This document shows, in pieces, positions 1 to 4,973 of a stretch of 5,217 bases of DNA (the first letter of the stretch is position 1; each line of letters opens with the position of its first letter). The position numbers and the translations under genes were made by a program. The stretch is taken from the NCBI GenBank assembly GCA_964519955.1, contig CAZFLM010000164.1, positions 1 to 5,217 of the forward strand. Direction: 5' to 3'. This DNA is from CAZFLM01 sp964519955 (GTDB lineage: Bacteria; Armatimonadota; Chthonomonadetes; Chthonomonadales; CAJBBX01). Under the pieces are notes generated by a model, which worked only from the letters and a program-made list of their open reading frames with translations, was not told where the DNA came from and ran no database searches.

Positions 1-156
1 GCCGAGTGGACCGACCCCATCGGCGACACGTTCCGCTGCTTCGTGAAGGGCTACGCGAACTGGAAGATCACCGATCTCTCCGCCCGCATCGTCGCGGCAG
101 GCCAGAAGGTGATGAAGCACCACGGGAAGGGGCTGCGGTTCAGCACAGAGATGTGA
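1..156 (+). CDS. C-terminal end of an unrecognised protein (truncated at window edge)
   Basis: Frame 1 is open from the first base to a TGA at 154-156, giving 51 residues that begin AEWTDPIGDTFRCF and end GKGLRFSTEM. The start codon lies left of the window. The composition is that of a real soluble protein: mixed hydrophobic and charged residues, aromatic W/F/Y, and a helical, lysine-rich end (AAGQKVMKHHGKG), with none of the Arg/Pro/Gly/Ala monotony of the shadow frames here. I do not recognise the family. The next gene (616-1308) is convergent, so this gene ends the plus-strand unit, and the hairpin at 553-592 is the first strong terminator-like structure after it. It could belong to the same prophage-like or mobile segment as the convergent gene, but nothing in the 51 residues proves that. 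Confidence 0.7.
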   Translation, partial: AEWTDPIGDTFRCFVKGYANWKITDLSARIVAAGQKVMKHHGKGLRFSTEM

Positions 157-223
157 GGGGGGAGGCAGAAGGCAATAGCCCGAAGCCAGTAGCCAGGAAC
201 CAGAAGGACGACCTCACCCTGCG
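157..223. other. Purine-rich short-repeat intergenic segment
   Basis: Directly after the stop codon at 154-156 the sequence is built from degenerate short units: GGAGGCAGAAGGCA, AGCCCGAAGCCAGTAGCC, AGGAACCAGAAGG. It looks like decayed tandem simple repeats, not coding sequence. I see no RBS, start or promoter in it. It runs straight into the 124-bp-period tandem duplication, so 157-460 forms one repeat-derived block. Confidence 0.45.
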
Positions 224-460
224 GCGTCCCGAGGCGCGGCAGTGATGGAGCGCGTTGCGGCGGGCGGCTTCAGCCAGACGGACCCGGCGGCGATCGGTCA
301 GAGCCGCGCGCGCAAGCAAGCGGTGGCGCGTGGCGGCGGGTTGCACAGCGTCCCGAGGCGCGGCAGTGATGGAGCGCGTTGCGGCGGGCGGCTTCAGCCA
401 GACGGACCCGGCGGCGATCGGTCAGAGCCGCGCGCGCAAGCAAGCGGTGGCGCGTGGCGG
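224..460. repeat. Tandem duplication, 124-bp period, two copies
   Basis: Bases 224-336 and 348-460 are identical over 113 bases (both begin GCGTCCCGAGGCGCGGCAGT and end GGCGCGTGGCGG). An 11-base non-repeated tail (337-347) completes the first unit. The period of 124 is not a multiple of 3, so the same peptide appears in successive frames, which argues against coding. Each copy contains the GC-rich core GAGCCGCGCGCGCAAGCAAG. Read on the minus strand it is CTTGCTTGCGCGCGCGGCTC, which resembles intergenic repeat sequence I have seen in high-GC environmental bacterial genomes (memory, not checked). The exact identity of the copies points to a recent duplication or ongoing homogenisation. Confidence 0.9.
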
Positions 461-552
461 TGGCCCCGGCGGCCGGGCACCGAGGTACCCGTCTGGCGGG
501 CCTGCGGACGGGGAATGCACCTCACCCGCGGCCGCTCTCCGTCGGAGGATGG
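461..552. other. Gene-free GC-rich spacer between tandem repeat and hairpin
   Basis: No protein-like frame, RBS or tRNA-like fold is visible. The stretch contains short self-complementary pieces, including CCCGTC...GACGGG (about 489-513), a GGTACC and a GCGGCCGC. Together with 157-460 and 593-615 it makes the roughly 460-base gene-free gap between two convergent genes. Confidence 0.4.
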
Positions 553-592
553 ACGTTCGGGCCAGGCGCCTGCGCGTGCCTGGCCCGAACGT
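553..592. terminator. Perfect 15-bp inverted repeat, likely bidirectional terminator
   Basis: ACGTTCGGGCCAGGC (553-567) pairs without mismatch with GCCTGGCCCGAACGT (578-592) around a 10-base loop. It lies 23 bases beyond the stop of the minus-strand gene at 616 and is the strongest simple hairpin in the intergenic gap, between convergent genes. Neither strand has a T-run after the stem, so it would be a U-less GC-rich terminator, or an mRNA 3'-end stabiliser, rather than a classical intrinsic terminator. A mobile palindromic element is the alternative. Confidence 0.6.
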
Positions 593-615
593 GCGGTTCC
601 GATCGTGCCCATGCG

Positions 616-1308
616 CTACGCCGCCAACGGGAGTTCGTCGTCCAGCGCCATCGCGACGGTCAGCACCGGCAGCGTCACGAGCAGCGTCTCCTGCCCGGTC
701 TGCGTGTTGACGAAGCGATAGGCCGCCGCGTAGTACCCCGTCGTGACGGTGACCGTCGTCGTCAGGGAGCCGTTGGTGAATGCGTAGAACGCCTTGGTGC
801 GGTAGTTGCCCGCGAACGGCGTGCAGTTCTTGCTGTCCAGAGGCAGCAGCAGCAGCTCCGTCTTCACGTTGGCCGAGTTGATGCCGCTGCCCGTGAAGGT
901 GATCTGCCCGGTGCCCGCCGTCGCCGTCACGGTGATGCTGTCGCCGCCGAAGGCGGATGCGGGAGGCGTGACCGGGATCGTGCCCGAGGGGTTCACCTGT
1001 AGGAACTTGGCGGCCAGCGCCACGAACACGTTGATGGCCGTGGGGCTGTACGCGTCGCCGCTCACGGGGTTGTGCTTCATGATGGTGTTCGCGTACGCCT
1101 TCCACGCGGCCACCTGCGCCGTGGTGAGGTTCTTGAACGCAGCCGCGGCCTTGGCCAGGTTGCCGCGCACGCCGAGCTGCGCCGTGGTCTTGGGGTTGGA
1201 GGGGTTCACCCGGGGCCGCATCACCAGCCCGGAACGCCCCTGCGATACGACGACGTTGCCGTCCTAGCCGCGCAAGTCCTCGAACGCCACCGAGAGCTTC
1301 AGCTTCAT
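616..1308 (-). CDS. Phage/mobile-element-like beta-rich protein (DUF6266-like?), interrupted by amber codon 15
   Basis: The ATG at 1308 has a near-perfect Shine-Dalgarno (AGGAGGAG, 1316-1323, 7-base spacer) and reads MKLKLSVAFEDLRG, then TAG (1266-1264), then in the same frame DGNVVVSQGRSGL and 202 further codons to the stop at 616. The upstream and downstream pieces read as one N-terminal domain, so I take 1308 as the ancestral start, giving 230 codons including the amber. If TAG stops translation, only a weak restart at GTG 1224 or ATG 1221 is left, with no convincing RBS. The architecture is a 'GNVVV...G..GLV.RPR..PSNPKT.AQ' N-terminus, a helical middle (LAKAAAAFKNLTTAQVAAWKAY) and a Thr/Ser/Gly-rich beta domain (TVTATAGTGQITFTGSG). 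This resembles DUF6266-type and other virion- or mobile-element-associated proteins; that assignment is from memory of the pattern. It has no signal peptide or catalytic motif. It could be a fresh pseudogene, a sequencing error, or a gene read through by an amber suppressor. Confidence 0.75.
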
Positions 1309-1315
1309 GTGCCGT

Positions 1316-1323
1316 CTCCTCCT
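1316..1323 (-). promoter_or_regulatory. Strong Shine-Dalgarno upstream of the amber-interrupted gene
   Basis: The minus strand reads AGGAGGAG, then seven bases (ACGGCAC), then ATG at 1308. This site decides the start: the downstream GTG/ATG at 1224/1221 has no comparable site. It is therefore what places the TAG at 1264-1266 inside a translated reading frame. Confidence 0.75.
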
Positions 1324-1408
1324 GTTGCGACGGTGCTAACTGCGAGAGATGCTTCCCGCAGGAAGATGCCGACAGTATCGGACACGGCACATCCGGTCTT
1401 TAGGGTGG

Positions 1409-1432
1409 ATTTGGTGGAAAGCTGCGCCAAAT
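1409..1432 (-). terminator. Weak hairpin downstream of the membrane peptidase gene
   Basis: ATTTGG (1409-1414) and CCAAAT (1427-1432) are perfect complements with a 12-base loop, 17 bases past the stop of the minus-strand gene ending at 1450. The stem is short and has no T-run, so termination is only a guess. The surrounding 1324-1449 spacer is locally AT-richer than the genes and probably also carries the promoter of the gene starting at 1308, but I see no clear -35/-10 pair. Confidence 0.25.
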
Positions 1433-1449
1433 GGTACTACTCGTCGTAC

Positions 1450-2715
1450 TCAGGGGATGCGCCCACCATCGAACGCCTCGGGTGGCAGGCCGAGGATCTG
1501 CACGAACGTGCACTCCAGCAGCAGCCTGCGCCGCGGGTCGCGCGGGCCGTCGCGCTCCACCAGGGCGCGGAAGCCATCGACCGTCAGGTGCACTACGCAT
1601 CGGTAGGCAAGCGCGCGAGGAACCTTGGCTTCGACCACCGCCCGCGACGCCATCTCGGCGTTCAGCAGCCCGGCGGGATATGGCGCATCGCCAACCGGCA
1701 CGCCGGAAGCGGCATAGGCCTGCCGCAAGCGGGCCACGAACACAGCACGTGCGCGGCGATACGGCACGCCGACCTGCAGAGCGACGTCCCTGGCCACCGC
1801 GCGCGTCACGATGAGTTGCTCAAGATCGCCGCCATCGCCGGTCACGTATCTGCGCCGCGCCGCGGGCAGGTAGTGGTATCTGTACGCATGGAGGCACTCA
1901 TGCACGAGGACGTCCGCCCACTCGTCGCGCAGCCAGATGGCCGCCGGCACCACGATCAGGTCATGCCGTACATCGTAGAAGCCTCCGCACCAGTCCGTGT
2001 TGTCGTCGTCGAACTCGCGGTAGCACGCAACCTCCGACCCGGTAAGGGCCAGGGCGATGGTGGGACACTGATGCCGCACGCGTTCCCTGGCGGGCAGGAC
2101 GGACCTGCAGTGCTGCTTCGCCCAGAGAACGGCTGCGCGCACCTCGGGGTCGCGACCGTGGGCCAGCGCCTCATCCAGCAGGCTCGCCACAAGGCGCGCA
2201 TGCTCTGCCTCCAGCCGCGGCCTGACCACGAACCGGCCGGCGGCCATCAGCAGGCCCACGGCGAGTGAATACGCTGCCAACTCCGCCAGCACAACGCGCC
2301 AGATGGGCTTGCGCCGCGCAGCCCGGGCGCCCAGATACGCGACAAGGCCACACAGCGCGCCACCGGCGGGAAACAGGCACATGAGCATGCAGTCACGAGC
2401 ATCCGGAAACTGCATCGCGTGACCGCGAGTGGCGCTCCATACCATGCCGCCCAGGACGACCAGCTCTGCACCGGCCCCAACGGCCACCGCGCGCCACACC
2501 GTGGCGCGCCGCCCCCACGCACCAAGCGATGCCAGCGCGCCGATGGCGGCGCCCACTGCCAGCCGCCTCAGCGGCCTGTCGACGCCAAGACACAGCGAGA
2601 GGAGCCCACTCACGAGCGAGCCCGCCGCAGCGCCTGCAAGGATCGCGGCGAACCACGCGCCGCGCCGCGTGGAGCCGACCGCGGCCGGCGCGACCGCCTC
2701 ACTCACCGTGGTCAC
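1450..2715 (-). CDS. Multi-pass membrane protein with C-terminal HExxH metallopeptidase-like domain
   Basis: The protein has 421 residues. The N-terminal 160 hold about five hydrophobic segments (roughly 20-45, 51-66, 75-93, 108-130, 137-160), with arginine-rich turns such as GRRATVWR and ARAARRKPIWR. A soluble domain follows. It contains the zinc-peptidase signature H272-E-C-L-H276 inside VLVHECLHAYRYHY, preceded by a beta-strand-like HDLIVVPAAIWLRDEW. E299 (GDLEQLIVTRAV), 23 residues after the second His, could be the third ligand of a gluzincin, but that is an inference. Several cysteines flank this domain (C203, C217, C231, C243). A role as a membrane-anchored zinc protease follows from the motif; the substrate is unknown. 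The start is GTG at 2715, with a GGAG ten bases upstream, and overlaps the preceding gene by 17 bases. A second GTG at 2706 is possible. The overlap implies translational coupling with the Cys-rich gene. No known family name comes to mind. Confidence 0.85.
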   Translation of the reverse strand: MTTVSEAVAPAAVGSTRRGAWFAAILAGAAAGSLVSGLLSLCLGVDRPLRRLAVGAAIGALASLGAWGRRATVWRAVAVGAGAELVVLGGMVWSATRGHAMQFPDARDCMLMCLFPAGGALCGLVAYLGARAARRKPIWRVVLAELAAYSLAVGLLMAAGRFVVRPRLEAEHARLVASLLDEALAHGRDPEVRAAVLWAKQHCRSVLPARERVRHQCPTIALALTGSEVACYREFDDDNTDWCGGFYDVRHDLIVVPAAIWLRDEWADVLVHECLHAYRYHYLPAARRRYVTGDGGDLEQLIVTRAVARDVALQVGVPYRRARAVFVARLRQAYAASGVPVGDAPYPAGLLNAEMASRAVVEAKVPRALAYRCVVHLTVDGFRALVERDGPRDPRRRLLLECTFVQILGLPPEAFDGGRIP

Positions 2716-3127
2716 GCTTGGAGCGCTCCGCCCTCTTGCGCTGCATGGCCTCGTGGCCCCGCCGGCCGTTCTCGCTCATGGTCGCCGGGTTCGCCGCCAT
2801 CCACCGGTCGCGAGCGGCCTCCAGCTCCTCGCGCGCGTTCGGGTTGCTGCGCATCAGCGCCGCATAGCCCAGCCGCCCCGCCTCCGACAGCCCCTCGCGG
2901 TCCTTCGCACGCTCGGCGCCGCCCATCTTGGCGGACAGCCGGTGCCCCTCCGCATCGCCGAAGTTGCCGCTCGGCTGCGGCTCCCACTCGCCCTGCTTGA
3001 TGGCCCAGTACCGCAGGCGGCAGTAGTGCTTCCAGCAGAGCCCCCGGCGGCAGGCCGCGCTGTCGCAGCCCGGCTCCGAGCAGGGCTGCACCTCGCGTAT
3101 TGGCACGTGTTCCTTGCGGCTGGGCAT
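2699..3127 (-). CDS. Small Cys/His zinc-motif protein with duplicated SE-GR-G helical motif
   Basis: The protein has 142 residues. The start is ATG 3127 with GGAGGA (3136-3141) eight bases upstream. Residues 16-36 form a regular metal-binding pattern, C16-x4-C21-x4-C26-x4-C31-x2-H34-x-C36 (CSEPGCDSAACRRGLC, then WKHYCR). It resembles the short 'C-x4-C...RGLC..HY.R.R' zinc modules that I associate with phage and HNH-linked proteins; that link is from memory. No HNH catalytic core is visible. The C-terminal half is helical and charged and contains a duplicated 14-residue motif, LSEAGRLGYAALMR (80-93) and MSENGRRGHEAMQR (117-130), faintly reminiscent of KGG/stress-type Gly-Arg repeats. The tail is strongly basic (RKRAERSKRDHGE), which fits nucleic-acid binding. 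Its stop overlaps the start of the membrane peptidase gene, so the two are probably one operon. Its first codons recur at 4640, upstream of the HEAT gene. Confidence 0.85.
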   Translation of the reverse strand: MPSRKEHVPIREVQPCSEPGCDSAACRRGLCWKHYCRLRYWAIKQGEWEPQPSGNFGDAEGHRLSAKMGGAERAKDREGLSEAGRLGYAALMRSNPNAREELEAARDRWMAANPATMSENGRRGHEAMQRKRAERSKRDHGE

Positions 3128-3173
3128 GGCGGCCGTCCTCCAGGGCGCTGCTACTCGTCGTCGTCCTGCGCCC
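3105..3173 (-). repeat. Gene-junction direct repeat, copy 1 (with fossil gene end)
   Basis: These 69 bases match 4618-4686 at 62 positions by my hand alignment, at a constant offset of 1513. On the minus strand the repeat holds, in order, the last codons of an acidic protein (QDDDE and TAG at 3153-3151), a short spacer with the ribosome-binding site, and the start of the Cys-rich gene (MPSRKEHV). Upstream of QDDDE in this copy the frame soon closes (TGA about 30 codons back) with no matching protein, so this copy carries only the fossil C-terminus of a gene whose intact relative is at 4664-4822. Confidence 0.8.
3151..3173 (-). pseudogene. Residual C-terminus of a DDDE-ending small gene
   Basis: Minus-strand codons CAG GAC GAC GAC GAG TAG correspond to the end (EDDDE and stop) of the 52-residue gene at 4664-4822, in the same position relative to the next ATG. 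Sequence similarity ends about where the repeat ends at 3173, and no start or coding body remains in 3174-3388. I read it as a remnant left by duplication or recombination. Confidence 0.5.
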
Positions 3174-3388
3174 GCGGTTGCGTCCAGCTAGCTGCCCTCT
3201 GCACCCCGACACTGGCACAGTCACTGCGCACCTCAGACGCCGACGCGGACGGTACGGACGATCATGTCAGTAGCTACAACCTACCGTCTTTCCAGCAGGT
3301 CATCGCATAGCGGGTGCATAGCGCCCGAGCGCGGGCAGCCCGTCCCCGATCGCGCAATGGCCGCCGCTGGGCGGCGCCGGCCATCCCG
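3174..3388. other. Intergenic spacer, probable promoter region of the Cys-rich gene
   Basis: I find no gene here. The segment is locally AT-richer around 3255-3310 than the rest of the window and contains small palindromes (CAGCTAGCTG at 3185-3194, GTAGCTAC at 3270-3277). A GC hairpin (CGCCGC, TGG loop, GCGGCG; 3362-3376) lies 12 bases past the HEAT gene stop and could help end that transcript. No convincing -35/-10 pair could be fixed by eye. Confidence 0.35.
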
Positions 3389-4486
3389 CTACGACTCCCC
3401 CGGCGGCTCGTCTACCGGCCGGAGCAGGTGGTCCTCCGGCGTCTCGCCAGGGCCGTACGTCGCTCGCAGCAGTGTATCGTGCCCCGTGTCCGAACATGGG
3501 TCAGCGGGTCGGAGTAGGGTCTGAGAACCCAGGAGCGCCTCTGCCGCCGAACGAAGGTCTGGGTCGTCGTCCGAGAGCAGGCTTCGACAGAACCGCCGCC
3601 AGTTCCCGATGCCGTAGAAGTCGCTGAGCCTTGCCATTGCCTGAAGTGTCAGGACGCGCTGCTCGGGGGCCATGTGCCTATCAGCGACGACCCGACGAGC
3701 CAACGCCATCCCTGCGCCGAACCTCCTGAGTGCCTGCCATGCGGCATCACTGACGCTATAAGCCCCGTCCTGAGTGGCGCGGCAGAGGCCCTCTAGCGCC
3801 CGGATATCACCGATCGATCCGAGCGAAACCGCCGCAGCGCGACGGACGGTGGAGTCGCGGTCTGTGAGGCGTTCGCAGAGCACCTCGACCGCTTGGGCGC
3901 CGCCGATAGCCGCAAGCGCCTCCACGGCGCTCCGTCGAATGACGACCCTGCCGTCGGCGAGCGCCGAGGTCAGTGGATCGATCGCGGCCGGACCTATCCG
4001 CGCGAGGGCCCAGGATGCATGGCTGCGAACGAGGGCGTCGAGGTCCGCGAGCGCGTTGCAGAGCGGACCGGTCGCCCGGACATCGGCCATCTGCCCGAGC
4101 GATTGGGCCACGCTCCTTCGGACGACTGCATCATGATCTGAGAGAGCCTGGCACAGCGGGCCGACCGACCGCGGGTCGCCTATCCTGCCGAGTGTCTCCG
4201 CAGCGCTGCGTCGAACGACGGCATGGCTATCCGAGAGCGCGCGGCAGAGATGCTCAACCGCTGGCATGCCCATCATGCTGAGCGCTTCCGCCGCATGCCG
4301 ACGAACGAGGGTGTCGAAGTCCGCGAGGGCGGCGCAGAGCAGACGGACCGCACGGGGATCAGCGAGCCGCCCGAGTTCATCCGCGGCGCTCCGCCGAACG
4401 ACTGCATCACGGTCGGAGAGCTCCTGTGCCAATCCGGCGATGCGCTCATCGCGGCCTTGGTCAGGAGCGCCGGTAGTACCACTCAT
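3389..4486 (-). CDS. HEAT-repeat protein (PBS-lyase-like HEAT repeats)
   Basis: The protein has 365 residues. The start is ATG 4486 with GGAGGG (4492-4497) five bases upstream. Residues 23 to about 237 are seven tandem units of about 29-32 residues with the consensus L-x-D-x-D-x-x-V-R-R-x-A-A-x-x-L-G-x-I-G-D-x-R-A-V-x-x-L-C-x-A-L, for example starting at L23, L54, L84, L115, L146, L175 and L207. A degenerate unit follows (about 238-260), then a helical linker (261-300), then a last half-unit (LLSDDDPDLRSAAEALLG, 303-320). These are paired-helix HEAT_2/PBS-lyase-type repeats, which form a curved protein-binding scaffold; the partner is unknown. The C-terminal tail after 322 is low-complexity, Pro/Asp-rich and repeats an LLR motif (TLLRP 323, TLLRA 338, HLLRP 353). 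No signal peptide, TM segment or enzyme domain is seen. The gene overlaps the small ORF upstream by 26 bases and is flanked by both copies of the 69-bp gene-junction repeat. Some stretches look less GC-rich than the neighbours. Confidence 0.92.
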   Translation of the reverse strand: MSGTTGAPDQGRDERIAGLAQELSDRDAVVRRSAADELGRLADPRAVRLLCAALADFDTLVRRHAAEALSMMGMPAVEHLCRALSDSHAVVRRSAAETLGRIGDPRSVGPLCQALSDHDAVVRRSVAQSLGQMADVRATGPLCNALADLDALVRSHASWALARIGPAAIDPLTSALADGRVVIRRSAVEALAAIGGAQAVEVLCERLTDRDSTVRRAAAVSLGSIGDIRALEGLCRATQDGAYSVSDAAWQALRRFGAGMALARRVVADRHMAPEQRVLTLQAMARLSDFYGIGNWRRFCRSLLSDDDPDLRSAAEALLGSQTLLRPADPCSDTGHDTLLRATYGPGETPEDHLLRPVDEPPGES

Positions 4487-4640
4487 GGGTGCCCTCCATC
4501 GTGCCGATGGCCGCCTGCGCCATCGCGTTGGAGCAAAGCCGTCGCGCCGGGCTACCGTCCGGTGATCGATGGCACGTGATCGGCATCGTCCTTCGCGGCA
4601 CGCCGACCGCCACCCACACGTGTTCCGAGCGGCTGGGCAT
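4461..4640 (-). CDS. Small ORF sharing its start with the Cys-rich gene, possibly a truncated relative or leader ORF
   Basis: The ORF has 59 residues, starting MPSRSEHVWVAVGVPRR and ending EGTHEWYYRRS. The start ATG 4640 has an excellent ribosome-binding site (GAGGAGGA, 4649-4656, eight-base spacer) inside the 69-bp repeat. Only the first eight residues match the Cys-rich gene (MPSRKEHV). After that the sequences diverge, and the C-x4-C zinc pattern is absent. It sits 23 bases after the 52-residue gene and its end overlaps the start of the HEAT gene by 26 bases, so ribosomes ending here could re-initiate at the HEAT start. It may be a real small protein, a broken copy, or a translated leader for the HEAT gene. 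Composition alone cannot decide. Confidence 0.4.
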   Translation of the reverse strand: MPSRSEHVWVAVGVPRRTMPITCHRSPDGSPARRLCSNAMAQAAIGTMEGTHEWYYRRS

Positions 4641-4686
4641 AGCGGCCGTCCTCCTCGACGCTGCTACTCGTCGTCGTCCTCCGCCC
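4618..4686 (-). repeat. Gene-junction direct repeat, copy 2
   Basis: This is the partner of 3105-3173. On the minus strand it holds the intact end of the 52-residue acidic protein (AEDDDE and TAG at 4666-4664), the spacer with its ribosome-binding site, and ATG 4640 starting MPSRSEHV. Seven differences from copy 1 are scattered over stop-spacer-start and are not clustered, so the copies are old enough to have diverged. Both copies run in the same direction and bracket the HEAT gene. Confidence 0.8.
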
Positions 4687-4822
4687 ACTCCTCCGTGGCG
4701 GCCAGCGCCTCGGAGAGCGACGGTTCCTCGTCGTAGGAGGTCGTCTCGTAGAACTCGCGGTTCAGCGCCCGCTGCTCGGCCTCGGAGAGCGACCGGGTGC
4801 GCTTGGGCGGAGGGTACGCCAT
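4664..4822 (-). CDS. Small acidic hypothetical protein (52 aa)
   Basis: The start is ATG 4822, chosen over an upstream ATG at 4942 because GAGGAG (4830-4835) lies seven bases before it and because the extra N-terminal residues of the longer frame look non-coding. The 52-residue product begins MAYPPPKRTRSLSEAEQRAL, continues through a helical segment (EAEQRALNREFYETT), and ends in a strongly acidic tail (SEALAATEEWAEDDDE). There is no TM segment, signal or Cys. It is small, acidic and probably partly disordered at both ends. I do not recognise a family. It is the first gene after the leader-distal end of the CRISPR array, on the strand on which the array is inferred to be transcribed, and it heads the run of small ORF, HEAT and later genes. 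The fossil of the same C-terminus at 3151 suggests that this gene family was once paired with the Cys-rich gene. Confidence 0.7.
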   Translation of the reverse strand: MAYPPPKRTRSLSEAEQRALNREFYETTSYDEEPSLSEALAATEEWAEDDDE

Positions 4823-4829
4823 CGTGCTG

Positions 4830-4835
4830 CTCCTC
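4830..4835 (-). promoter_or_regulatory. Shine-Dalgarno that sets the start of the 52-aa gene
   Basis: The minus strand reads GAGGAG, a seven-base spacer (CAGCACG), then ATG at 4822. The alternative in-frame ATG at 4942 would add 40 residues but lacks such a site, so the short form is preferred. Confidence 0.65.
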
Positions 4836-4973
4836 AGCGGCCATGCATCGCCGCGGCTGTCACGCACCGGTTCGCCAGTCAGGCTGGCATCCCCTGCGTC
4901 GCGGCACGGAACGCCGACGATCGCGGGGTGGTCTACATCCATCAGACAACAGATGGTCTACACCGCCCGGCTA
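4836..4973. promoter_or_regulatory. Spacer between CRISPR end and 52-aa gene, possible promoter
   Basis: The nonamer TGGTCTACA occurs twice in direct orientation (4929-4937 and 4954-4962, 25 bases apart), and CCATC (4939-4943) with GATGG (4952-4956) makes an imperfectly centred inverted pair between them. A small hairpin GCCAG-TCAGG-CTGGC lies at 4874-4888. These could be an operator or promoter for the minus-strand genes, or nothing. I cannot assign a -35/-10 pair with confidence. Confidence 0.3.

Noticed and set aside
242..1002. Plus-strand frames across the tandem repeat
   Set aside because: The same peptide appears in shifted frames because the repeat period is 124, which is not divisible by 3. 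This shows repeat sequence, not coding.
422..1390. Minus-strand open frame of 322 codons
   Set aside because: It overlaps the phage-like gene in another frame, is Arg/Gly/Ala/Pro-rich and runs through the tandem repeat and hairpin. The 616-1308 frame has the strong RBS and normal protein composition.
1072..2268. Plus-strand open frame of 398 codons
   Set aside because: Antisense to the membrane peptidase gene and the phage-like gene. Its composition is typical of a GC-rich shadow (H/R/P/A-rich), and no plausible RBS or domain is seen.
2429..3310. Plus-strand open frame of 293 codons
   Set aside because: Antisense to the Cys-rich and membrane peptidase genes; Pro/Arg/Ala-rich shadow without recognisable features.
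3105..4686. Transposon with target-site duplication
   Set aside because: The 69-base direct repeats are far too long for a target duplication, no transposase or terminal inverted repeats are present, and the repeats carry gene ends and starts.
4863..4871. CGCACCGGT near the array resembles part of the CRISPR repeat in inverted orientation
   Set aside because: Only nine bases match and the flanks do not, so I do not call it a repeat fossil or tracr-like anti-repeat.
4664..4942. Longer 92-codon version of the acidic small protein
   Set aside because: The extra 40 residues look like translated spacer, and the internal ATG at 4822 has a proper Shine-Dalgarno.
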